8,149 nt of DNA. It comes from an uncultured Oscillospiraceae bacterium. Lineage in GTDB: Bacteria > Bacillota > Clostridia > Oscillospirales > JAAYXM01. The stretch spans positions 1 to 8,149 of the forward strand of contig CAKUEM010000064.1 of assembly GCA_934646115.1 (NCBI GenBank), in the 5' to 3' direction. The notes under the pieces are model-generated. The model had not been told where the DNA came from. It did not search any database and saw only the letters and a program-made list of their open reading frames with translations. The position numbers and the translations under genes are program-made. Positions 1-7,700 of this stretch are shown piece by piece (the first letter of the stretch is position 1; every line of letters starts with the position of its first letter).

Positions 1-129
1 CTCGGTATAATGCAGGTCGATATAATCGAGCGCAGACTGGATCGCCGCGCGGTATTGCGCAAACAGCGCATCGTCGCTCGAGGGCGAGCGCGTCTCATAC
101 TCGCGCGCGACCAGCGTGAGCAGCCGCAG
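1..129 (-). repeat. Near-identical tract shared by the two AraC genes, copy in paralogue 2
   Basis: Bases 1-129 match 940-1068 at a constant offset of 939 with only five differences (78, 93, 117, 118 and 120); the first 77 bases are identical. Beyond 129 the similarity falls clearly. The tract codes the linker end and the entry to the DNA-binding domain and may extend past the window edge. Confidence 0.9.
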
Positions 130-645
130 GACGTTTGCGGCGATATAGGTGCGCGACAGGGCGTTCCGGTGCTGATACTCATGCAGCAGCTCGAAATAAA
201 TCGCCTCGACCTGCTGCTTCGCCTTGCCGTGAAACGACAAAAACGGCTGCATTTTCCGCGCGTTGACCAGAAGCGGGCGCAGATACGCCAGGTCAAACAG
301 CGCATTTTTCTCTTCACTATCCGGAAAAATGCTTAAAAACTCATCCGACAGGTCGCAAAAAATAAACGAAACGTCGCGCGGGGCGTTGCTGGTGTCGATC
401 ACATGTGAGTAAAACGGCGGAACGAAGAGAAAATCGCCCGCGCTTTGGATAAATTCCTGCCCGCTGAACACATGGCGAAAACTGCCGCGCAGCACATACC
501 AGAGCTGCATGTAATTATGCGTGTGGTTGATGCTTTGCTCATGCGAGGTGCCAAGCTGTGTTTTAAAATACGCCGGCTCGTGCAGAAACAGCTCTTTTGC
601 GTCATCTTCCGGCGGTTTTCCGGTATAAGCAAATCCGTATCGCAT
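1..645 (-). CDS. AraC-family transcriptional regulator, paralogue 2 (3' part beyond window edge)
   Basis: The frame is open from an ATG at 645 down to base 1 (215 codons, no stop); the C-terminus lies outside the window. The start is supported by an AAAGGAGG ribosome binding site a few bases upstream. Residues ~41-95 form an AraC-type cupin (sensor) domain with HTHNYMQLWYVLRGS and GDFLFVPPF, a strand pattern typical of sugar-sensing AraC regulators. Residues ~115-190 are a helical linker/dimerisation region. The visible sequence ends at LDYIDLHYTE, just where the first helix of the DNA-binding domain begins, so the two helix-turn-helix motifs are expected downstream but not seen. From residue 41 it aligns without gaps to the upstream gene at 658-1575, with roughly 70% or more identical residues by eye, so the pair arose by duplication. 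Probable role: cytoplasmic transcription activator of the neighbouring lyase or related genes. The family is confident; the ligand and the intactness of the C-terminus are unknown. Confidence 0.88.
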   Translation of the reverse strand, partial: MRYGFAYTGKPPEDDAKELFLHEPAYFKTQLGTSHEQSINHTHNYMQLWYVLRGSFRHVFSGQEFIQSAGDFLFVPPFYSHVIDTSNAPRDVSFIFCDLSDEFLSIFPDSEEKNALFDLAYLRPLLVNARKMQPFLSFHGKAKQQVEAIYFELLHEYQHRNALSRTYIAANVLRLLTLVAREYETRSPSSDDALFAQYRAAIQSALDYIDLHYTE

Positions 646-650
646 CCCGA

Positions 651-658
651 TCCTCCTT
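651..658 (-). promoter_or_regulatory. Ribosome binding site of paralogue 2, overlapping the stop of paralogue 1
   Basis: On the minus strand the sequence reads TAAAGGAGG; the TAA is the stop codon of the upstream regulator, and its last bases are the start of the Shine-Dalgarno for the downstream one. The ATG follows at 645, five bases after the GG. This arrangement favours translational coupling and equal production of the two regulators. Confidence 0.8.
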
Positions 659-1575
659 TAAAATGACGGCGGATAAGTGCGGCGTTTTCGATACGCACCC
701 GGCGTTTCGCCCGCGATTTTTTTAAACACGCGCCCGAAATGCGTGATATCGCGAAAGCCGCATTCAAAACAGATCGCCGTGAGGCTCATGCTCGTTTCCA
801 AAAGCAGGTTGCGCGCTCGGCGGATGCGCAGGTAATGCACATATTCTAAAAATGTTTTCCCGGTGATGGATTTAAACACAGAGGAAAACGACCGCACGGA
901 CATGAGCGCGATTTTTGAAATTTCGGGCAGCGTGATATCCTCGGTATAATGCAGGTCGATATAATCGAGCGCAGACTGGATCGCCGCGCGGTATTGCGCA
1001 AACAGCGCATCGTCGCCCGAGGGCGAGCGCGCCTCATACTCGCGCGCGACCAGCGCAAACAGCCGCAGAAGCCCGGCGCGCAGATATACCTGCGACAGCT
1101 CACTGTTTGATTCATATTCACGGATCAGGTCAAAAAAACCGGCCTCCAGCTGCGCGCGGCTGTTGCCCGAAAAGGATAAGAACGGCTGCACCTTGCGGGC
1201 ATTGACCAGAAGCGGGCGCAGATATGCCAGGTCGAACAGGCGCCGCTTTTCCGCGCTGTTTGGAAAAATATTTAAAAATCCATCCGACAGGTCGCAAAAA
1301 ATGAACGAAACATCCCGCGGCGCGGCGCTTGTGTCAATAATATGCGAGCACCAGGTCGGAACAAAGACAAAATCGCCCGCGCTTTGGATAAAATCCTGAT
1401 CGTCCAGCACGTGCCGGAAGCTGCCGCGCAGCACATACCAAAGCTGCATATGGTTGTGCACATGGCGCGCGGTCTGCTTATGCGATGTGCTGCGCGCGAT
1501 GGTGAACACATTGTCCGGCAAAAACCAGTCCTCCACCTCATGCGGCTGCCCACAGAACGAAAATGTTTCTTCCAT
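658..1575 (-). CDS. AraC-family transcriptional regulator, paralogue 1 (complete, 305 aa)
   Basis: The reading frame extends 13 codons further upstream (to 1614), but the ATG at 1575 is preferred because AAAGGAGG lies 7 nt before it; the product is then 305 aa, normal for the family. Residues ~35-95 are a cupin-like sensor domain (HVHNHMQLWYVLRGS, GDFVFVPTW). Residues ~200-300 are the two helix-turn-helix AraC DNA-binding domain: first helix-turn-helix about 213-234 (DITLPEISKIALMSVRSFSS), second about 263-298, with the family signature ending FGRVFKKIAGETPGAYRK. The canonical IAxxxGF core of the second motif reads ICFECGF here. The gene is transcribed away from the divergent lyase gene, a standard arrangement for a local regulator. 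It is followed after 12 nt by a second, very similar regulator, so the two are probably cotranscribed. The inferred role is to activate the lyase gene in response to a sugar or oligosaccharide. The family is clear; the inducer cannot be read from sequence. Confidence 0.95.
   Translation of the reverse strand: MEETFSFCGQPHEVEDWFLPDNVFTIARSTSHKQTARHVHNHMQLWYVLRGSFRHVLDDQDFIQSAGDFVFVPTWCSHIIDTSAAPRDVSFIFCDLSDGFLNIFPNSAEKRRLFDLAYLRPLLVNARKVQPFLSFSGNSRAQLEAGFFDLIREYESNSELSQVYLRAGLLRLFALVAREYEARSPSGDDALFAQYRAAIQSALDYIDLHYTEDITLPEISKIALMSVRSFSSVFKSITGKTFLEYVHYLRIRRARNLLLETSMSLTAICFECGFRDITHFGRVFKKIAGETPGAYRKRRTYPPSF
940..1068 (-). repeat. Near-identical tract shared by the two AraC genes, copy in paralogue 1
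   Basis: This is the partner of 1-129 and codes the segment VAREYEARSPSG through LDYIDLHYTE. The offset of 939 is a multiple of three, so both copies are read in the same frame. The match looks like either recent gene conversion or strong constraint; the sharp upstream edge favours conversion. Confidence 0.9.
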
Positions 1576-1582
1576 GGCAAAT

Positions 1583-1590
1583 CCTCCTTT
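1583..1590 (-). promoter_or_regulatory. Ribosome binding site of the first AraC gene
   Basis: On the minus strand AAAGGAGG stands 7 nt before the ATG at 1575. It decides the start in favour of this ATG over an in-frame upstream ATG at 1614, which has no comparable site. Confidence 0.85.
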
Positions 1591-1596
1591 GATTCC

Positions 1597-1624
1597 AATA
1601 TAAGCATAGCACACGAAAAGTCAA
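1597..1624 (-). promoter_or_regulatory. Candidate sigma-A promoter for the AraC operon
   Basis: Minus-strand TTGACT (plus 1619-1624) and TATATT (plus 1597-1602) are separated by 16 bp, a good vegetative-type promoter. A start about 7 nt downstream would fall at the edge of the ribosome binding site, giving a leader of only ~16 nt. An overlapping alternative is the extended -10 TGCTATGCT (plus 1603-1611), which would give a slightly longer leader. The choice between them is not decidable by eye. Confidence 0.45.
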
Positions 1625-1672
1625 AATGCACGATATTTTTGGCGAAAATGGAGCTGTTTTCGTTGAAATGCC
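1623..1672. promoter_or_regulatory. Candidate regulator binding region: AAATG direct repeats and nested inverted repeats
   Basis: Three elements with an AAATG core occur in the same orientation, with the ATG at 1626-1628, 1648-1650 and 1668-1670, spacings of 22 and 20 bp, about two DNA helical turns. AraC-family proteins usually bind pairs of direct half-sites about 21 bp apart. The same stretch also holds an inverted repeat CGAAAA (1643-1648) / TTTTCG (1657-1662) nested within TTTGGC (1638-1643) / GCCAAA (1670-1675, just beyond the given end). The region lies between the two divergent promoters, upstream of the lyase -10, where an activator would be expected. The repeats are short and in AT-rich DNA, so chance is possible. 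Confidence 0.4.
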
Positions 1673-1701
1673 AAATCGTACGAAAAAAAGCCGGGAGGCT
1701 C

Positions 1702-1710
1702 TGTTATAAT
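1702..1710 (+). promoter_or_regulatory. Extended -10 promoter element for the lyase gene
   Basis: TGTTATAAT is a perfect extended -10 (TGn plus consensus TATAAT). The expected -35 position, about 1682-1687, reads GAAAAA and does not resemble TTGACA. Absence of a -35 together with a strong -10 fits a promoter that depends on an activator bound just upstream, such as the divergently encoded AraC proteins. Transcription would begin near 1717, leaving a leader of about 77 nt. Confidence 0.6.
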
Positions 1711-1743
1711 GATGATGCTAAGGCAGGGGGACTGTCTGTAAGA

Positions 1744-1760
1744 AATGCGCGTGACGCATT
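1744..1760 (+). other. Small perfect hairpin in the lyase mRNA leader
   Basis: AATGCG and CGCATT pair perfectly across the 5-nt loop CGTGA, within the predicted untranslated leader and 17 nt before the ribosome binding site. It could protect the transcript or act as a binding site. It is not followed by a T-tract, so it is not a terminator. Its function is unknown. Confidence 0.4.
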
Positions 1761-1777
1761 GAGAAGAGTGCAAACAG

Positions 1778-1783
1778 AGGAGG
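1778..1783 (+). promoter_or_regulatory. Ribosome binding site of the lyase gene
   Basis: AGGAGG stands 10 nt before the ATG at 1794, the first codon of a clear signal peptide. This fixes the start of the long reading frame. Confidence 0.85.
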
Positions 1784-1793
1784 AAAAATTGGC

Positions 1794-4700
1794 ATGAGAA
1801 TACGACACACACATCGCATCGTATCTATGGCGCTTGTGCTTGCTATGCTGCTTGGATTTATTCCGGCAGGCGAGCGGGCGTCGGCAGCGAACAAGGTGGA
1901 ATATCGGTTCACCCTGGGCGCATATGTAGGCGAAAGCGAGACCAATGCGGAGGAATACCGCGCATTTCCCGAGGAGGGATCAGGATCGGCGCGTCAGTGG
2001 GCGTATATCGGCACGAGCGCGGTATATTCCAACTCGTTGGGCCTGTTTGTTGATTTGGGAAAGGGATATATGTCTATCCCGCTCAATGGGCGGTCGTCCG
2101 GCGAATGGGCAGCGTTTCGGATGCGCGTGACGGAGGCGGGGAACTATAAGATTTCGCTGAATGCGTATGCGTATCAAAACGCAGGGAATCTTGGCATGTA
2201 TATCGTGCCGGCGCAGGGTGAGATTTTAGATATTCTCGCGCCCGATAATGCAGATACATATGGAACGATTTCGCTAAAAGAAGGAACAAAAGCAACTTAT
2301 GTAAGAAGCGGCGCAAGATATGACCTTCCGGTTTTTGCGGATGAAAAAAACAAGGTCGGCGCGCAAAATTTCTGGGCGGCGAAGGGCTCGGCAGACGTGG
2401 GCATGCGGAACGCGGAGTTTGGCAGCTACACGTTTGACGCAGCGGGAGAATATATTCTGCTTCTGCGCGCAGAATCGATCGGTGCGGCGCTGATCCATAC
2501 GCTGACGATGGAAAAAAGCAGCGATGCGCCCGCAACTGAAAAATCCGGCGCAAAGGCGGAATATCTCTTTAAAAAGGGCGCATACGCGGGCGAAACGACG
2601 GCAGATGCGGCCGCTTATCCCGAGTATCCGGCAGAAGGATCTGCCTCCGCGCGCCAATGGGCGTATATCGGCACGACCGCGGACCTCTCGGATTCTAAGG
2701 GGAACTTTACGGATATGGGCAACTGGATCGCCACATCGTTTACGCAGGCGGGCGGCTGGGTCGCGATGAAGATCAAGGTCCCGGCGGCGGGCAGCTATGG
2801 CGTGTCGGTCAGCGGGTATTGCTACCCCAACGCGGGCGTATTGGATCTATATATCATTCCATCGAGCGAGGCGCTGCTTACCGCGCTGGCAGATCCTGCA
2901 ATTTACGGCACGATCGCGCCGTACTCTGAGGGCTCTTCGATTCTCGTCCGTACTGGCGCGGACAACGAGTTGAAAGCGCTTAACGTATTTGATGAGAAAT
3001 ACAAGGTAGGCAGCGGCGATTTCAGCGGCTCGAAAAAAGCGGTAATTGAACTGCCGTATGGAAATTGGAATTTTGATGCTGCGGGAGAATATGTGGCGTT
3101 TTTCCGGGCAGGCGCGTCGAGCGCGGGCAAGTATAACCTACTGTTTTCGGCGCTGACGCTCAACGGGCTGAAGTTTGACCACGCGTCGCTCCGCATAGAG
3201 CCGGGCGAAATTTATCTGGGTGAGACTGCGCAGGCGACCGTGAAGGCATATTGTGCCGACGACAGCGAGATCGATTTAAACGCGCTTGCAGCGGAGGATC
3301 ATATCGTATATTCCAGCAGCAATAAAGATGTGGCAGAAGTCAACGCGGTGGGGAAAATCACAGCGAAGAGCGCGGGCGAGAGCTTGATTTCTGCCGCAGT
3401 TTATATCGACGGCGTAGAGCGCGTGGTCGAGCAGAGGCTCGTTGTGAAAGAAAAGATCACGCTTGCGCGCGCGGAGCTACGCATTGCGCAAAAGCTTGCG
3501 GTGGGCGCGTCTGCGCAGGCAAGCGTTGTGGGCTATGGCACGCAGGACGAGGTTGTGAATATTCCGGCGAAGCAGGTGGAGCTTTCCGTGGTTGCGCAGT
3601 CGCCGGACGGCGCGGTCACAGTGGCGGCGGACGGGCTGGTCACCGCGCATGCGGTCGGCACGGCAACGCTTCGCGCAAAGGTCCAGTATGACGGGCAGGA
3701 GCTTGATACGCAGGAGGTCACAGTCACGATTGGCGAAAAAATTGCGGCAAAGAGCGGGATGAAGCTTGACTTCTCGGTAAATGCGTATGGCGAGACCGAA
3801 CAGAACATGGAAAACCTGACGAAGTATGGGGCGGAGCGCCCGTGGGCATTTGTCGGGCATACGATCTCTTCCGCGGATTATCCTTATCCGGCGCGCCAGG
3901 GAGGATATTTCCAGGCGGTCATGCAAAAGCCGGGCGAATATCTTGCGCTGCGCTTCCAGGTCGCGGAGGCGGGCGAATATCAGGTGGCGATGGACGCGTT
4001 TTGCCGCGCAAGAAGCGCGATCGCGGGGATCTATATGTTCCCTTACAGCGATGCCGCCGCGAAGGACATTTCGGCCTATTTAAACGCGGCGAACAAGATC
4101 GGCGAGGCGGATACCTACGCGCCGCAAAATGAGTTTAAGCATTTTGAGATCGGCAAGTTTTACGCCACAGAGCCGGGCGAATACATACTGGTGTTTAACG
4201 TGGAGGGACATAACCCCAGCTCGTGGGAATACACGCTGTATGCGCAGTTTGTTACGCTGACCGGGACAAATGCGCTGGGAAGCGTGGAGGCGTCGCTTGC
4301 GGAGCAGCCGCTTTCCATCGGGGCGACAGGGCAGATCGAGCTTGCGCTGAAGGACATGAGCGGCGCGCCGATTGATCCTGAAGAGGATGGCATTTTTTAT
4401 GATTATGCCAGCAGCGCGCCTCAAATCGTGAAGGTCGATTCGTTTGGAAATGTGACGGGGGTCAGCGAGGGCAGCTGCGATGTTACGGTCAGCGTGACGC
4501 GCTATGGCGTTACGCTGACGGCGACCCTCCCGGTCACGGTGGAGGATAGGAGCGACCTGCTTTCGGTCGTGATCAAAAATCCGGGCGAGCTTTGGACGCG
4601 CGGCACGCGCCAGCTGACTGCCTATGCGCAGATGTCGAGCGGGAATGAGATCCCGATTCCGGAGGAATTTGTTACATACCGCGTGGTCTCCATGTCGCCG

Positions 4701-7700
4701 GAACATGCGGCGACGCTGACGGAAAAGGGCGAGCTGACCGGCGTTGCGGTCGGCAGCGTAACGATTGTGGTCGAGGCAAAGTTCAAGGGCAAGGTGTTGC
4801 AAAGCGAGCCGCTTGAGATCCAGATCGTGTATTCCGGCGCGGTCGAGCCGGCGGTCACAACGCTTGAGCAGCGCGGGATCATGCGTGAGAATATCGCCAA
4901 ATATCCCTGGGCCACGGCAGAGACCGATGCGGTGATCAAGGCGGCAGACCGCTATGTTGACCGCTATGACGAGATCTGGAATCTGGTCGTGGCGGAAGGG
5001 CTTCCGCGCTATTACCATGTGGGGTATAAATATGACCCGGATAAGTTTAAGTGCCGTTACTGCGGGTGCGATCTTTCGGCGAAATATCACCCGTATGGCT
5101 GGCTGGTCGATGCGCTGAACGAGCCGTATAAAATCCAGTGTCCGGATTGCCGCAGAAAGTTCCCGAGCAATGATTTCGGCGGTTTTTATCAGCTGGGACT
5201 GGATGCGCACGGTATTTTTAACTACGAGCAGGCCAAGGCGAAAAACGATGAGCTGGTCGCGGCGGGCGAGGATGGATATTTGAAGAACCTGCTGTATCCG
5301 GAGAAAAATACGGCGGAAGAGCCGAATTGGGGCGTGGATGACGGGTTCGGCTATTTCACCGGTCGGACGTATTCCAACGGCGTTGCCGAAAAGCATACCT
5401 ACATCGCTTATTATTTGCATGAGGGGCTTTGGAGCAACCAGGCGAATAGTGTGCGCGTGCCGTATGGCGGGCTGCTTGCCCAATCGCTCGAAAAGTTGGC
5501 AAAGGCATATAATTACACGGGCGACATCCGGTATGGACGCGCAGGTGCGATCATCTTAGACCGCGTGGCGGATGTGTATAAAGACCTCGACTGGAAGCAG
5601 TGGGGCGCGTTCCGCGGCGACAGCTATGATGGCAAGGCGCTGGATATCGTTTGGAATTGTACGCTTGCAACAAACTTGGCATATGCGTACGACGCTTTCC
5701 TTCCGGCGTATAGCGACGCGCAGACGATCGATTATTTAAAGGCGAAGGCTGAAAAGTATCAGATGAAGAACCCGAAGGACAGCCCGATGGCGGTGCGCCG
5801 CAATGTGGAGGACAATATCCTGCGCGAGACGTTTGCAAACGCGGTGAGTGGCAAGATTTCCGGCAACTTCGGCATGACGCAGGAAACGGTTGCGACCGCG
5901 GCGCTTGCGCTAAATACCGCGCCGGAAACAAATGAATGGTTGGATTGGCTGATGCGACCGGGCGAGCCTGGCATCTATCCGCGCACCGGCGGCAAGATCA
6001 ATTTCCAGCTTGTCACGAATGTGGACCGCGATGGAAACGGAAACGAGGCCGCGCCGGGATATAATGCGCTATGGATCAATAGTTTGATTGGCGCGGCGGA
6101 GCTGCTTGCGGATTACACGCCGTATCCGGTGGTCAATCTGTATGAAAACCCAAAGTTTGCAAAGATGTTTACCGCGCAGATTCCGCTGATTCTAGGCGGA
6201 AATTATGTGATTCAAATCGGCGACTCGGGAGGAACGGCAAGTCTCGGTGTTGCAACGGTGAGTACTGATACGCTGGCGAAGGGCTATCGGCGCCTGAATG
6301 ATCCGCGCATTGCACAGCTGATTTATAAAATAAACGGGAATTCATCGCATGGTCTACACTATGCGCTCAATGTGCGCGACCCGGAGCGGCTTTCTACCGA
6401 GGTGCAGCAGGAGATCGATGCGAATGGTCCGCTTGCGCTTGAGAGTACAATGAGCGCGGGTTATGGGTTTGCGGCGCTGCGTGAGGGAAAACCGTATGCG
6501 CAGGGCTCATATACCGAAAAGGATACCACGCGCGATTTCTGGATGTATTTCGGGCGCAGCGTGGGGCATGGGCATTATGATGCAATGTCGATCGGGATGA
6601 CCGCCTTTGGACTGAATATGATGCCGGATCTCGGTTATCCGGAGCAGACCGGAACGCAGCCCAATCGCATCCAGTGGGTGCGCACTACGCTGAGCCACAA
6701 CACCGTTGTGGTAGACGGCGCAGAGCAGACCGGATTATCCGGCACAGGCGTGCCGCTCCATTTTGACGATTCTGGTAAAGTCAAGGTCATGGACGTAGAC
6801 GGAAAAGCGGCTTATCCGGCGCTCGAGCAATATCGTCGCACAGTGGTCATGATCGAGGTGGATGATGAAACGTCTTATGGGCTGGATTTCTTCCGAGTAA
6901 AGGGTGGCGACGACCATATCTTCAGCTTCCACGCCACAAGCGATGAGGTTTATGAAACCGAGGGGCTGAATCTGGAAGCGCAAACAAATGCCACGGGTGA
7001 GTTTGTGGGTACCTATGCGGGCGCAGACATTCCGTGGGGACCTGACCCGAAAACCAATTTGTCTTCTTGGGCGACCAATTATCTGCAATATCCGGCGGGC
7101 TTTACCTGGCTGTATCATGTGCGCCGCGACAAAGCGCCGCAGCAGCAGTTCAGCGTGGACTTCGCGATTCGTGATTTTAGAAACATTTTGCGAGACCCGG
7201 ATGGGCTGCATCTGCGCATGACGATGGTCAATCCGTTTACGCTGACTGAGCTTGCAATTGCAAACGGAAATCCGCCGGTCAGCAAGGGGAATCCGGAGAC
7301 GCTGGAATATCTGCTGGCGCGGCGTACAGGAAAGAACCTGGATTCGCTCTTTACCACCGTGCTGGAGCCGTATCGAAACGAGCGCTATATTCAGAGCATT
7401 GAACCGACAGAGCTGCAGGTGCTTGAGGGAATGCCGGAGGATGATGCCGCCCGCGTCGTGAAGATCACGCATCAGTCCGGGTGCGTGGACTATGTGGTGT
7501 ATGCAAGCGACCGCACAGTGGAATACCGCGTGGACGATACGTTTGACTTCCGCGGCTTCCTTGGCGTGTATTGCATGCAGGAGGACGGCGAGGTGTTTAG
7601 CTATATCAATGATGGCGATTTGATCGGCGAGGCAGAGAGCATTCCGGCGTTTACTGGAGAAATTATAGATTTCACCCGAGAGCTGCAAATGGAAAATCAG

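Noticed and set aside
10..336. Plus-strand open frame of 108 codons at the left edge
   Set aside because: It is antisense to the AraC paralogue, whose cupin sequence aligns well to the neighbouring gene; the translation is basic and low in recognisable content.
1..1575. Mobile element or insertion sequence as the cause of the repeated 1-129 / 940-1068 tract
   Set aside because: Both copies lie in the same frame at homologous positions of paralogous genes, with no terminal inverted repeats or transposase; gene duplication with conversion explains it better.
1576..1614. Earlier start of the first AraC gene at 1614 (13 extra residues, MCYAYIGIKGGFA)
   Set aside because: The extra codons cover the ribosome binding site and the likely -10 region; no binding site precedes 1614, and the ATG at 1575 is ideally spaced.
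1663..1668. TTGAAA as a -35 box for the lyase promoter
   Set aside because: It is 36 bp upstream of the TATAAT, about twice the usual spacing.
3477..3926. Minus-strand open frame of 149 codons opposite the second Big_2 domain and the start of module copy 3
   Set aside because: It is a shadow of the lyase frame, with Arg/His-rich composition and no start signal.
4080..5483. Long minus-strand open frame of 467 codons opposite the lyase
   Set aside because: Its translation is rich in Arg, His, Ile and Leu with no recognisable domain, no ribosome binding site was seen, and it is exactly antisense to the Big_2/toroid coding region. It is explained by the GC-rich codon use of the lyase.
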